Made by a program: the position numbers and the translations under genes
Notes under the pieces: generated by a model
What the model was told of the DNA's origin: nothing
What the model saw: only the letters and a program-made list of their open reading frames with translations
Database searches by the model: none
NCBI GenBank assembly: GCA_020466095.1
Contig: CM035807.1
Coordinates: forward strand, 46,717,858 to 46,781,857
Length of the DNA: 64,000 nt
Direction of reading: 5' to 3'
DNA from: Chlorops oryzae
Lineage: Eukaryota > Arthropoda > Insecta > Diptera > Chloropidae
Shown: one piece after another, positions 9,993-21,810 of the stretch
How the letters are laid out: each line of letters starts with the position of its first letter
Numbering within the stretch: the stretch's first letter is position 1

Positions 9993-10999
9993 ACAGGTTG
10001 GCTGATAAGTCCCCGGTCTGACACATAGATGGCGTCGCTAGTATTAAATGCATACTATTTTTATATAGTGGCAACCTTCAAATGATTCGTGTCAAAATTT
10101 GACGTCTGTAAATTAATTAGTTTGTGAGACAGAGCGTCTTTTGTGAAGCCACTTTTGTTATTGTGAAAAAAATAGAAAAAAAGGAATTTCGTGTTTTGAT
10201 AAAATACTGTTTTCTGAAGGGAAAAAATACAGTGGAAGCAAAAACTTGGCTTGATAATGAGTTTCCGGACTCTGCCCCAAGAAAATCAACAATAATTGAT
10301 TGGTATGCAAAATTCAAGCGTGGTGAAATGAGCACGGAGGACGGTGAACGCAGTGGACGCCCGACAGAGGTGGTTACCGACGAAAACATCAAAAAAATTC
10401 ACAAAATGATTTTGAATGACCGTAAAATGAAGTTGATCGAGATAGCAGAGGCCTTAAAGATATCAAAGGAACGTGTTGGTCATATCATTCATCAATATTT
10501 GGATATGAAAAAACTCTGTGCAAAATGGGTGCCGCGCGAGCTCACATTTGACCAAAAACAACAACGTGTTGATGATTCTGAGCGGTGTTTGCAGCTGTTA
10601 ACTCGCAATACACCCGAGTTTTTGCGTCGATATGTGACAATGGATGAAACATGGCTCTATCACTACACTCCTGAGTCCAATCGACAGTCGGCTGAGTGGA
10701 CAGCGATCGGTGAACCGTCTCCGAAGCGTGGAAAGACTCAAAAGTCCGCTGGCAAAGTAATGGCCTCTGTTTTTTGGGATGGGCATGGAATAATTTTTAT
10801 CGATTATCTTGAGAAGGGAAAAACCATCAACAGTGACCATTATATGTCGTTACTGGAACGTTTGAAGGTCGAAATCGCGGCAAAATGGCCCCATATGAAG
10901 AAGAAAAAAGTGTTGTTCCACCAAGACAACGCACCGTGCTACAAGTCATTGAGAACGATGGCAAAAAATCATGAATTAAGCTTCGAATTGCTTCCCCAT
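9993..10999 (+). mobile_element. Mariner copy M1, 3'-truncated
   Basis: The terminal repeat ACAGGTTGGCTGATAAGTCC starts at 9993 next to a TA, as Tc1/mariner elements require. It is identical in type to both ends of mariner M2 (28233 and 31103). The element stops at about 10999, in the middle of the transposase gene, where it abuts the minus-strand env gene of BEL-A. The right end and the third catalytic Asp are lost. Confidence 0.85.
10172..10999 (+). pseudogene. Mariner transposase, truncated
   Basis: The N-terminal helix-turn-helix region (GERSGRPTE, then IKKIHKMILNDRKMKLIEIA) is followed by the first catalytic Asp in TMDETWLYHY and the second in HQDNAPCYKS. The third (YSPDLAPSD in M2) is cut off. 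The original start appears to have been ATG at 10172, now ATA; M2 keeps ATG at 30922-30924. The frame then runs on by chance into BEL-A sequence to 11218. It resembles the mellifera-type mariners. It cannot make active transposase. Confidence 0.85.
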
Positions 11000-13900
11000 A
11001 TTATCAAACTTCGCCTTTACTGTTTCCTGGTCCAATTTAAGGATGTTGATGGTAGAGTCAATGATTCAAGTCTGATTTTTAAGAAGCTTGAGGAGATGCT
11101 CTTCATTTTCTCTTACTTGTGTGATCGTGTGTGCCATCCGTTCAGCATATTTAGAGTCCAACACGCCAAACATGGAATGAGCAATATTTCCAACTATATC
11201 GATAGCTCCTCGTTTTGACCTCCGCCCGGATAAGAGTGTGCTGTCCATCACCAGTTCACTTTTTGCGTGCTCAAAATAAGTGACTAGATTTTCGCATGTA
11301 CCCTTTTGTTTCATCTCTTCGCATAAGCGGCTTAGAGCTACGGTACCGTTTGAAAATGTCACCAATTCGGTCCAAAATCCAGATAAGTCATAGTAAATCA
11401 GCAGATTCCATTCTGCGGGTGAAACGACGGCTGATCCGATTCCCTCAAAATGAACTCCTAGTTTTGTTCCAAATTTTGTGTTGGTGATTTGGGCTCCCAT
11501 CACCAATGGTAGTAGGACCAGAGCCAACATGACCATTAAAGCTGTTTGGCCTAGTGCAGTGCGTTGTTTTTTCTTGGGCACGTCGGTTTCTTCATCAGCT
11601 ATGAGATCACTTGCAGAAGAGGGTGAATCGTCTTCGTTAATCGGCAACGGTGCTAGTCTGTCAATCGGCCGCTTGTAATTGCCATTTGCTGTTTTAATGT
11701 CGACGATACGAACAATGCCATCGTCGCCTTGATGGATTTTAGTAATTCTTCCCAATGGCCACTGTAGAGGAGCTGTGTTGTCCTCCTTGATTATGACCAT
11801 ATCACCTGGCTTAACGTTGACCTTTTGCGTCTTCCACTTGTGCCGATATTGGAGTTCACACAGATATTCTCGTGACCACCGTCTCCAAAACTCCCTTTTG
11901 AGCTGAGTGACCAGCCTCCACCTAAAGAGTAGACTTAGTTTCGCTTGCGTGGAACCTGCATCCACCTGTGCGTTGAGTGCTTCACCGATTAAAAAGTGAC
12001 CGGGTGTTAGAGCAGCTAGATCATTTGGGTTGTCAGACAGTGGGCTAATGGGCCGTGAGTTAAGGATCCCTTCAATTTCTACCACCACAGTCTCGAGCTC
12101 TTCATAAGTCAAAAACGCTATCGATACGCTTCTCACCAAGAGATGCTTTGCTGATTTGACCGCTGCTTCCCATAGCCCACCAAAGTGTGCTGCTCGAGGT
12201 GGTATGAAATGAAATGTTATTCCTTTGCTTGTACACTCTCTGATAATTGTGTTGGACGCCGAGTTGCCGTAAATTGCCTCCGATAGTTCGTTAAGCTGAT
12301 ATTTTGTGCCAACGAAATTTGTGGCGTTGTCGCAATATATGTTCTGACAACAGCCTCTTCGGCTAAGAAACCGTTTTAAAGCTCCAATGAAGGCATCAGT
12401 GGTCAGGTCACTAACCAGCTCTAAATGTACAGCCTTTGTGGCGAAGCAGCAGAAGACCACAATATAGGACTTTTGTGGCTTCTTTCCTCGCACCTTGAAG
12501 TGTAAAAACGGCCCACAAAAGTCGACTGCTGAGTTTATAAATGGTCGAGCGGGTGTCACGCGAGTTGAAGACAAATTTCCCATCATTTGGCTGAGTAATT
12601 TGGGCCTTGCTTTGCAGCATCGTACACAGTTTTGTACAACTGATCGTGCCAAGGACTTTCCTTTTACTGGCCAAAATCTCTGCTTGACGTGCGCTAGAAG
12701 TGCTTGAGGCCCGCAATGCCGATTTTGCATATGAATCATTTGCATTAATAGTTTTGTAATCGGGTCATTGTATGGGATCAACATAGGGTGTTTAGCGTCA
12801 TACGAAAGTTCAGATGCATTTAGTCGTCCTCCTACTCTCACAATGCCAATAGTGTCCAGAAATGGAGCGAGGTTGCTAAGTGAACTCTTTTTACTAATTT
12901 CGTTGTGTTTCCTCAGGTGCTTTAAGTCCTCTTTGAAGTCAGCTTGCTGCATTGTGCGAACGATGACCATTAAAGCATTTTCTAGTTCGTTGACTGTTAA
13001 CTCAATTTTAGATTGTTGGTTCCGATGTTGTGCATGATTGATGAATCTTTGTACGTAACCGATGACTCTTTGAAGCATTTTAAAAGATCCTTTGTGTTGA
13101 ATGTTGTATACGATTTTTTCAAACTCGGTACCATCTGTCGTCACAGCTGCTGTAATTACTCGTTTTTGTTCTGTGATGGTATCGTTGAAAGTTGATTTAA
13201 CCTTGCGCTGAACTGATGGCCACATGTCCTCTCGCCCATGAAGAAACATGGGTCCGTAGAACCATAGGCTGCAAGCTGCCAGTTTCCTTGGAGAAATTCC
13301 TCTTGACAGAATATCGGCAGGATTTTCCTTTGAGCTAACGTGCCGCCACTGTTCAGGTATTGTTAACTCCTGAATCGCAGCTATCCGATTGGCAACAAAT
13401 GTTTGGTAAGATGATGACTGTGAGTTAATCCAAGCCAACACGATTTCTGAGTCCGTCCACAAAAGGGTGGGCGTGTCTTGCCATTTTAAATCTTGTTTGA
13501 CTCTGCTACTTAGTTGTGCGTTGAGTAATGCAGCACAAAGTTCAAGACGAGGAAGACTTTGTCGTTTCAATGGTGCGACTCGCGATTTTGCGCACAGAAG
13601 TCTCACTGTTACACGACCATCCTTCATGATAGACCTTACATAAATTGCCGCACCATATGCTTTTTCAGAAGCATCCGCAAAGCCATGGATTTGGTTTTTT
13701 GAAGACGTTTGACCTTCAAAAATATGTCGTGAGAACTGCATGTTGTTCACCAGTGTTAACTCGTTCCTATAGGTCATCCATCTAGTGCATAGCTCAGCTG
13801 GTAGTGATTCATCCCAGGCCAGCTTTCGTTGCCACAGTTCTTGAATGAACATTTTAGCAGTGACGACAATCGGTGCTAATACACCCAAGGGGTCAAAGAG

Positions 13901-14164
13901 CCTGGCCAAATCGGAGCTAACTGTTCGCTTTGTTATGCGGCTGTTGTTGCCAAGGCAAACTTTGACACAGAATTTGTCACTCTTCGGAATCCAGGTTAAT
14001 CCCAATGTTTTAACTGCATGATCGTTTTCAACGTCAAAATCAATGTTGACTTCCTGCTCTCCTGAGACAACATTTTGTAGAAGCTGTTGATGGTTTGCGC
14101 TCCACTTTTGTAGATTGAGGCCATGTTGCATTAGGATGTCTTTTAGTTGGCGCTGAATTTCCAC
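11000..14164 (-). CDS. pol: BEL-A RNase H, integrase and fused env N-terminus
   Basis: The frame opens after a frameshift just past the RT YVDD motif. It contains RNase H (HGFADASEKAYGAAIY; LLWTDSEIVLAWI), an HHCC zinc-binding region (MIHMQNRHCGPQALL...NCVRCCKARP) and the integrase core with Asp in AVDFCGPF, Asp in YCDNATNFVG and Glu in HFGGLWEAAVK, then the DUF5641-like C-terminal domain (ALTPGHFLIGEAL; WPLGRI). Without a stop it continues through a hydrophobic segment (LMVMLALVLLPLVM) into an env-like ectodomain with a furin-type site RSKR followed by a Gly-Ala-rich fusion-peptide-like stretch. The ORF ends at a stop at 11066, and env similarity continues to 11000. Confidence 0.85.
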
Positions 14165-14172
14165 TGCTGTAT

Positions 14173-16068
14173 TTAAGCTCCACCGATGCCGTCATCTACA
14201 TAGAAGCTTTCGAGTAAAAATTGAGCTCCAAGAGGATGTCGTGTCATGTTGTCTGTGGCTATTTTTTCTAGACATTTTGTAGCTAAATATGGTGCAGCTC
14301 TTGTCCCATAGGTAATCGTATTTAGCTGATAATATTTGATTTGCATTTTTGGGTCGCTTCTCCATATGATAATTTGATATTTCCGGTCTGCTGAGTGCAT
14401 GATCATTTGACGGTACATTTTTTCAACATCTGTTGTAAAAACGAAGCGTGGTAACCGAAATCGCAGCAGGATAGAAAATAGCTCACTTTGTACCGTGGGT
14501 CCTGTGTGCATTATATCGTTTAAAGATAGCCCCGAAGAAGTTTTTGCCGAGGCATCAAAGACAACTCGTAGTTTGGTCGTTTGACTTTGGGGCCTCAGAA
14601 TGCAATGGTGAGGTATGAAATAGTTCGGTGTGTCCATGGATTCCATGTTAACTTGCGTCATATGACTCAATGCTTCATACTCCTCCATAAAATGAACATA
14701 TTGTGATTTGATCTCTGGTGTTTTTGCAAGTCGGCGTTCGAGTGACAAAAATCGATTGAATGCTATTCCATGTGATTCCCCTAAAGCATTGGGACTGTCG
14801 CAAAATGGAATTCTGACGATAAACCTGCCATTGTCGTGAAATGAATGTGTCTGCGCAAAATGAGTCTCGCATAGTTTTTCTGCCACGGATTGCTGCTTTC
14901 CTGTCGTCTTTACGTCTTCTAGTTCCCATAATCGAGCAACGGCTTTCTCTAAATTATTTTCATCATCTGTACATATGCCGCATGTTGCTGTTGATAATTG
15001 GCTGCCATCAATCTTTCCTGAAATTACCCATCCAAGTACAGTATTTTGAAGTGTGGGCAATCCATTGGCCAGTTTAATTTGTCCTATTGAAAAAAGCTGG
15101 TGATAAAATTCGGCACCCAAGAGAACATCAATTTTATCAGGCCGGTTGAATGCAGGATCAGCAAGCGCGATGTTTTTCGGAATAGGCCAATTGTCGATGG
15201 TCAAGGATTGCGACGGTTGTGGAGGGATAATGTAAGGTAGGACTGCTGCTTCCAGCCGTGTGTTAAAATCGTTGATTCTGGAGTGTAATGCTATGTTGAC
15301 TCTTTGCTGCACCTTGGTGTTGCTTGCTCCAATTCCACTTATGTTGATAGCGGCTGGTCTTGATGAGATGCCAATACGTTTGACCAGCCGTTGGGTGATG
15401 AAGTTGAGCTGAGAGCCTGAGTCTAGGATTGCTCTGCATTGGACTTGAACTCCATTTGCCTTTACAATAATCATTGCTGTGCTGAGTAATACATAGTTAT
15501 TCGATTTTGTCTGTTTGGCAGTAGTGAGAGATGCCGCTTCTTGGTTTGTGGATGCTGTCTCCACCGACGCAGTGGACGCCTCTTCAGATCCGTTGCCTTG
15601 TGATTTGCTTGTTGCGGGTGATGATACCTTACTTGAATCCTGCTTTAAATTCTCCAGATGAAGAAGAATATTATGCTTTTTATTGCATTTCATGCAGCTC
15701 CTAGAAACGCAATTATTCGATGAGTGTCCAAGTTTCAAGCAATTGCAGCAATATTTTTGTTTTTGAACAAACTGAAGACGTGCTGATGGTGACAGTTGCA
15801 GAAAATTTTTGCACGAAAAGAGTGGATGCTTGCCATTCTTACACATAGTGCAAGAGTCATCTGTCGTTACTGATGTGCACACCTTTGGTTTAGAAGTTGA
15901 TGACTTGTCCTTCTCACCTATCGCCTCCATGGATTGGAAATGTTTTTCCAAAAATCCCAAGAATTCTTTAATGGTGGGAACTTCACGTGGCTTGAGAAGC
16001 GACAGCTCGTATCGAAGGCGTGTTGCTTTGTCCAGCTTTTTCAGCAGAATATGAAGCAGCAAAGGATC
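14173..16068 (-). pseudogene. pol: BEL-A gag C-terminus, protease and RT
   Basis: The frame holds the zinc knuckles of Gag (CTMCKNGKHPLFSC, CCNCLKLGHSSNNC and a third), a retropepsin with DSG in AILDSGSQLNFI, a NTVLGWVISGKI block, and the RT with FIPHHCILRP, LRVVFDASA, TTDVEKMYRQ and FYVDDGIGG. Gag is separated from the previous ORF by a single in-frame TGA (16069-16071) where a Trp would be expected. A 1-nt shift after YVDD separates RT from the next ORF. Otherwise it is well kept, suggesting moderately recent insertion. Confidence 0.8.
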
Positions 16069-17109
16069 TCAGCCTTCTGTGTCTATCTTGAGATTCTGGA
16101 ATGCTAAGAGACATTCTTGGGTTTTGTCATGGAGTCCTTTGAAGTTGTCGCTGCTTGCGTTGTTAGATGTGTCGACTAGCTCCTGAACCAGTTTGCTGAC
16201 AAGTAATCGCTTATTGTTGTAGCGATCTACTATTATTTCCAACGCCGCGTCGAAATTATCTCCTGTGGCCGAGAAATGTTTGATTAAATTCGAAGCCTCC
16301 CCCGCCAAATTTGTTTTTAGATACCAAATTTTGCGTACTTTTGACATGGGCTGGTTTACAACAAGTGACAAGAACAGGTCATAAAATTCTTGCCACTTCA
16401 AATGGTTCCCCTCAAATCGTGGTATTTTAATATTTGGCATTGGGACACCTTCTGGTTGTATATTCGTTTCTGCTCGGCTGCGTTGATCTGATGAAGCGGC
16501 TGTTGATGGGTTAATGGTTTTTCGCATAAAGGTCTCCAGCTCAATATAGTTTTCTATGTTATATCCTTGTCCGACTGGATCATCGCAGGTTTCGTATATC
16601 TCCAAGTGGATGCTTTCAACATGTTCCCATAATTTTTGTGCAATGGGCAGTTCATGTTCTGAGAAATTTTTATCCAGTAACCGTTCAAGCGATGCCATTA
16701 TTGCTGATTGTCTGCGAATCAATTTAATAAGTTCGCTTGGTTCCTGCTGTTTTTCTTTCGCACCTGGTTGTTTGATAGTTTCCTGAGATGTTCCGGTGCT
16801 TTGCTTTTGAGTAATCTTAAGAATTGATGACTCGAATATCTCCTTGTATTGTAGGAAGACATCATTCATGGCTTTGTAGTAATCGTTCTTAAGATACTCA
16901 TGGTCTTCTGGTGGGCTTGGGACCATTCGAATTTGTTTGTCGGTTTTTTCAAATGTAGCCCATTCATCATCCAGTCTTCGTAAGCGTTCTTGAAAGTAGC
17001 TTATGGTATCCTTTCGGGATTCAGGATCCTTTTTGAAGTTCCAAATGATGTTTTCAATCTTTTCTCCAGTTTCTTTCTGCAGTTTTACAAGTTCTTCAAA
17101 AGTAGCCAT
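16069..17109 (-). CDS. gag: BEL-A Gag N-terminal part
   Basis: The first good start is the ATG at 17107-17109 (MATFEELVKLQKETG); the frame is open further upstream to 17157. The N-terminal half is predicted helical and charged. The second half carries the DUF1759-like Gag block (IKIPRFEGNHLKWQEFYDLF...LAGEASNLIKHF...RYNNKRLLVSKL), typical of BEL/Pao capsid. It ends at the TGA described for the next ORF. Confidence 0.8.
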   Translation of the reverse strand: MATFEELVKLQKETGEKIENIIWNFKKDPESRKDTISYFQERLRRLDDEWATFEKTDKQIRMVPSPPEDHEYLKNDYYKAMNDVFLQYKEIFESSILKITQKQSTGTSQETIKQPGAKEKQQEPSELIKLIRRQSAIMASLERLLDKNFSEHELPIAQKLWEHVESIHLEIYETCDDPVGQGYNIENYIELETFMRKTINPSTAASSDQRSRAETNIQPEGVPMPNIKIPRFEGNHLKWQEFYDLFLSLVVNQPMSKVRKIWYLKTNLAGEASNLIKHFSATGDNFDAALEIIVDRYNNKRLLVSKLVQELVDTSNNASSDNFKGLHDKTQECLLAFQNLKIDTEG

Positions 17110-17157
17110 CGTGAAATTTAATGCGAATGAGGACCTAGCGTCTTTGTAGCCACGCAA

Positions 17158-17353
17158 ATATCAGAGTGATTTAGAAGATCGCCTAGTTGATCTTTGCTGA
17201 TGGAATTGTTCCAAACGTGTCCGAAAGAGGCGGCCAGCCTTTTTTACAGTCGCCAAATGACCGTTCGTTGTCGCTGAACCACCGCTGTGACAATTAGCTC
17301 GGATAAGCTAATTTGTGATCCTGTACTTTGTGACAGAATAAGGGGTCACCAAA
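17158..17353 (-). other. BEL-A 5' leader and primer binding site
   Basis: This lies between gag and the LTR. On the minus strand, TGGTGACCCC follows the LTR end (plus-strand GGGGTCACCAAAA at 17342-17354) and is the likely tRNA primer site. Nothing else is visible. Confidence 0.55.
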
Positions 17354-17960
17354 ATGTTAGAGAATGGACTCGTTTGTCCAACTCTAGTGTGATTGAAATT
17401 ATCGACGATCTCAATTCAGCACATAAACTGATTGAGTGTTAATTTATTTGTCACAACAAACGGCACTTAAACCGTGTTGCTTCCTTTCAAATGAAATGAA
17501 TGGTTTCGTAGTCAAAAGAAAAGTAAAGTTTATTGATCATAATGCTATCTATATACAATATTTTTGGCTTAGTGATTCTTGGTCACATTTACAGGCACGT
17601 TGATGCAGACGCCTGCCGAAGGTGCAATTTGATACATCAAAACAATTTTAGTCCCCTTTGTCTTACAATTCTGCTGACTACGCAGGCATGTGTATGCACA
17701 AACGCAAGAAGGAATTTTGAACAAATTATTTTGCTGTACATAAACAAATTCAATTTCAAATGACAAAATAAAAAGAAATAAATGCAACCAACGTCTTTTG
17801 CTGTACATGCACCATTCAATTTCAAATGACGAAAAGTATACAAAATAAAAAGAAATAAATGCAAGCAACGTATTTCGCTGTGCATCACAAATTCCATTTT
17901 AAATGACAAAAGTATAAAAAATGATAAAAAAAAAGAAATAAGCTGAATGAAATATATGAA
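17354..17960 (-). repeat. BEL-A 5' LTR (outer end uncertain)
   Basis: The inner end is clear: on the plus strand it begins TGTTAGAGAATGG next to the primer site. From about 17731 to 17945 there are three tandem copies of an approximately 70-bp unit containing CAATTTCAAATGAC and AATAAAAAGAAATAAATGCA. The outer end should precede the gypsy fragment at about 17965, but no matching second LTR exists in the window to prove it. Confidence 0.55.
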
Positions 17961-17964
17961 CACA

Positions 17965-18883
17965 TAGCATTTTCAGGATTAGGAACAAGTAAAACGTTTG
18001 TCTATATGAATGATCTAATAGTTATAGGCTGTTCAAAAAATCATATGTTACAAAATCTAAAGGAAGTTTTCGACATTTGCAGAAAAACAAATCTTAAATT
18101 ACTACCGACGAATGCAAATTTTTCGCTTCACAAGTCACTTTCCTAGGCCACAAATGCACAAATGTAGGTATTCTACCAGACGAATCTAAATACAACAAAA
18201 TTGCATCATACCCTAAACCAACAAACGGTGACGAAGCAAAAAGATTTGTCGCATTTGCAAATTATTTTAGAAGATTTATTCCACATTTTTCACATCACGC
18301 AATCCATATAACAAGATTAGCCAAGAAAAAAACTCCTTTCAAGTGGACACCAGAATGCGATCAAGCTTTCAAACACCTTAAGAGCGCTTTACTTTCCCCC
18401 CAAATATTACAATATCCAAATTTCGATAAAACATTCTGAATAACCACGGACGCAAGCAAAATAGCATGCGGTGCTGTACTAAGCCAAGATCATAATGGCC
18501 CTCAATTACCTATTGCATTCGCATCAAGATCATTTACTAAAGGAGAAAGCAACAAATCGGTAACAGAGCAAGAAATAACAGCGATACATTGGGCCATTAA
18601 TTTTTTTAAACCGTATGTTTATGGAAAAAAGTTCTTAATTAGAAGCGACCATAAGCCACTGACGTATTTATTTGCTATGAAAAATCCTTCATCTAAACTC
18701 ACCAGAATGAGACTAGATCTCGAAGAATTCAATTTTAATATCGAATACATAAAAAGAAAGTATAATTGTGGCGCAGATGCACTTTCACGCATTGATTTCG
18801 GGCAAATCAAGCAATTAAAGGAAGAAAACTCTGCAATCATACAAGTAGTCTCTAGATCAAAGTCAAAAAATACTACCCCTTAG
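17965..18883 (+). pseudogene. pol: Decayed gypsy RT end and RNase H
   Basis: The sequence opens inside the RT palm at the active-site block, which reads FVYMNDLIV, so the usual YxDD has become YMND. It then has the thumb/connection block (FLGHKCTNVGILPDESK, ANYFRRFIPHFS), then RNase H (TTDASKIACGAVLSQ; SDHKPLTYL; GADALSRID). At least one frameshift (near 18115) and one stop (near 18437) break it. It resembles the 412/mdg1-type gypsy elements and is unrelated in detail to G1-G3. Confidence 0.8.
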
Positions 18884-19101
18884 ATACCAAATGATAATAA
18901 AATTATAAAAACCCAGCCAAAACAAAAAATTTACAATTCAATTACGACAAACGAAGTGAAAAAATTACCTTGCCTAAAATTTGTAGAAAAAAGGTGCACC
19001 AAAAATTTAGACGAATCCTCAAAATAAGTTACATTCCATGGAAAAAAAAATTTTTTTAAATTAATTCAAATGATTTTATTGTTCATGAAAAAATTGCATT
19101 A

Positions 19102-20005
19102 GTGCAATTCTTCCTCAAACCTGAAATAGCAGTTAGCAATACTCAATTTAGGAAGATGAAAATCGCGATTAATGATAATCTATATAATAATGTCGACATA
19201 GAGGAATTCAAAAAGATAGTCAATAATACATTGAAACAAATACAAATAGCAACCACACCAGCTACCACAAAAATAACTTCACCATCCCAAAAATTAGAAA
19301 TTCTGAAAAAATATCACGATGACCCTGTTTTTGGAGGCCACCCAGGTGTCACTCGACTTTTATCAAAACTAAGACGACTCTATTCATGGAAAAACATGAC
19401 TTCAGATGTAAAGTCTTATGTAAAAAGCTGTGAAAATTGCAAACGAAACAAATCTGGAAAAAATATTATAGAACCACTGGTCACAACTAAAACACCAGTA
19501 AACGCTTTCGATGTCGTTCAAATAGACGCAGTCGGTCCACTCCCTAAGTCGTTTAACGGAAACGAATATGCTCTCACTATTATTTGCGAATTGACAAACT
19601 TCTTAGTAACAGTTGCCATTCCGAACAAACAAGCTAAAATTGTAGCAAAAGCACTCTTTGAAAATTTAATTTTAATTCATGGACCCATTCAATGCATTAT
19701 CACTGATATGGGCACAGAATACAAAAACCTATTACTTCAAGAAATATTCAAACCCTTTAACATAGAACACAAAACATCCACAGCATATCACCATCAAACA
19801 TTCGGAACAATAGAACGCTCACACAGAATTTTTAACGAATACATCAGATCACATATATCAACGGACAAATTAGATTAGGATCTTTGGCTAAAATACTTTA
19901 AGTACTGTTATAATACAACTCCATCAACAACTCATGGTTACACACCATTCGAGTTAGTTTACGTAAAAGGAAATCAACTATGCAGATTTGACACTTTTGT
20001 GAAAT
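19102..20005 (+). pseudogene. pol: Decayed gypsy integrase
   Basis: The zinc-binding HHCC region (FGGHPGVTRLLSKLR...SCENCKRNK) is followed by the catalytic core with Asp in VQIDAVGPLP, Asp in IITDMGTEY and Glu in GTIERSHR. A stop at 19876-19878 interrupts the core end, and similarity continues (YNTTPSTTHGYTPFELVY) to about 20005. It belongs with the RT/RNase H fragment upstream, separated by a degraded spacer at 18884-19101. Confidence 0.8.
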
Positions 20006-20445
20006 AAAAGCCGATGATCGAGAATGGGAAAGGACCCTTATCGAGAAGCAGTTTGCGAGATCCCAACTCTTACGATTGTACTCACCAGTGGCAACAGCGA
20101 AATAGTGTGGATCTTAGTGTTGTAAGGATTTAAGGAAGTTTCGAGTGTCAGTTAGGAATTACCATAAGGTATAAAATTTTGAATAAATAATAAGGACGTT
20201 AACTTAATAAAAGATTCAAAAAAATCTATTTTGTGTCCTTTTGTTTTATTTATTCGACATAAAGTATTTAGACGGTGTATTCAATTGGGAATACAGCGGA
20301 AAAAACTATAACACCCGGACACCCTGTATATAAAAAATCTAAAGTCAAAAGTTTTACCACCCCTAAAAGTATGCTTCACTTTTTTAAATGAAATTTTAAA
20401 TTTGTTGGTTTCTAGCATGAACCCAATAAACACAAAAAGGAGGAC
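20006..20445. other. Unassigned AT-rich sequence
   Basis: No gene or clear repeat. A sequence ending ACACCCGGACACCCTGTATA (about 20310-20330) has the look of a transposon edge, but no partner end is visible. Confidence 0.3.
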
Positions 20446-20740
20446 GATATCGTAACGATATCGAGATGAATTCTAGAAAACCGAATTTCTCGATATCGCT
20501 ATTTAGGCTCGCGACGATATCGAGACGAGTTCGAGAAGATAGAATTTCTCTATATCGTGTCGCGAAGATATCGAGACAACTTCGCGAAAATCCAATTTCT
20601 CGATATCGTTATTTTGGCCTCGCGAAGATATCGAGACGAATTCGAGAAAAATCAAAATCTCGATATTGTGATTGTGGACTCGCGAAGATATCGAGACGAA
20701 TCCGAGAAAAATCAAAATCTCGATATTGTGATTGTTACAT
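20446..20740. repeat. Minisatellite of palindromic CGATATCG units
   Basis: About five tandem units of roughly 57-65 bp occur. Each has GAYATCGAGACGARTTCGAG followed by AAAA and TCTCGATAT. Both TCTCGATATCGAGA-like and CGATATCG cores are self-complementary, so each unit can form a small hairpin. Open frames across it on both strands are produced by the repeat. Confidence 0.75.
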
Positions 20741-20939
20741 TGTTACAAAAATCATAATATGCAGTTTTTTTCTATTTGATATGCCAAAAGATCACCGTTG
20801 TAATACCCTGTTGTCCATTTAGAATAGACGATTCTAATTGTAGAGTTGACTAGTCTAAATCGGACCTAAGGGATTTGGAGACAAAACCATTCACTAATAA
20901 TTCGAGAAAAGACTCGTTAGCGATTCGAGAACACACTGA

Positions 20940-21385
20940 AAAAATTTTGCATCGTTGTTTCTACGATAGGAAGACGTAGAAAAATATAATAGAATCTACG
21001 TAAAATACAATAAGTTTTACTGTAAATATAATAGTTTCTACTGTGAAAGAATTATGTCCATAATAGATTTTACGATTTAAATATCGTAGAATCTACGATG
21101 GAAATGTCACAGAATCTACGTAAAATACAATAAGTTCTACTGCCAATCTAATAGTTTCCACAGTAGAAGAAATATGTCCATCATAGATTTTACGATTTAA
21201 ATCTCATAGAATCTACGTAAAATACAATAAGTTTTACTGTGAATATAATAGTTTCAACTGTGGAAGAATTATGTCCATCATAGATTTTACGATTTAAATA
21301 TCGTAGAATCTACGATGGAAACATCATAGAATCTACGTAAAATACAATAAGTTCTACTGTCAATCTAATAGTTTCTACTGTTTCC
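20940..21385. repeat. Tandem repeat of about 120 bp with TACGTAAAATACAATAAG
   Basis: The motif AGAATCTACGTAAAATACAA, followed by TAGTTTCTACTGTG and ATAGATTTTACGATTTAAAT, recurs about four times between 20990 and 21385 with short inner inversions (AATCTACG / CGTAGATT type). Related GTAGTTCCTATGATTTGATA repeats appear at 21870-21945, on the far side of the tRNA-like repeat at 21430-21810, so the latter may have inserted into this array. Confidence 0.65.
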
Positions 21386-21429
21386 CACTTATATTGATAT
21401 AATAAAACTAGCTAGCTCAAATCATATCA

Positions 21430-21810
21430 CGCGATGGCGTAGTTGAAGTGTGCTAGACTTGTAATCTGGAAGGTCCGAGTTCGAACCCTGTCAAATAGAA
21501 AAAAATTTGTGAAAAAATGGAGAATAAAACAGGCAAGTAAATTTCAAGGCAAATATTACGGGGACACAGAAAGTAAGTTGCCAACCAAATAAATAGAGTT
21601 GCTTTCATTGCGCCTTCCAAAACTTCACGCACAAGCTCTTTAAAGAAAATCCTATAGAATCTTTTTTCCAATTTTTTAAGCATACAAATTTTGGTGAAAT
21701 CTTTTATTTCTCAGATTTTTTAATAATGTAATTGTTAAATTATCTACTTTTCAAAAAAAATAAAAAATAAAAAATACGCTCGCTGGAGCAGGGATCGAAC
21801 CCGCCGACAA
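21430..21810 (+). repeat. tRNA-derived SINE-like repeat S1
   Basis: A tRNA-like head (A-box-like TGGCGTAGTTGAA, B box GAGTTCGAACCC) is at 21430-21496. It is followed by a body shared with 25283-25480 (for example GTTGCCAACCA and ACAAGCTCTTTRAA) and an A-rich tract. At 21779-21810 a second B-box-like sequence (GGGTTCGATCCC) occurs in reverse orientation. It is not a functional tRNA, because the acceptor stem does not pair. Confidence 0.6.

Larger units (their letters stand above)
11000..17960 (-). mobile_element. BEL-A: env-bearing BEL/Pao element
   Basis: Read on the minus strand, the element runs from a 5' LTR (about 17960 to 17354) through leader, gag, protease, RT, RNase H and integrase to the start of env. 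It is cut at about 11000 by the mariner sequence, so most of env and the 3' LTR are gone. Gag with DUF1759-like sequence, YVDD RT and the CDNATNFVG integrase motif are typical of BEL/Pao. The LTR outer boundary is approximate. Confidence 0.8.

Noticed and set aside
10999..11218. C-terminal extension of the mariner transposase ORF
   Set aside because: Codons after about 10999 read BEL-A env sequence from the opposite strand; the extension is accidental.
20446..20740. Possible CRISPR-like array
   Set aside because: The units are directly adjacent without unique spacers, and the sequence is eukaryotic.
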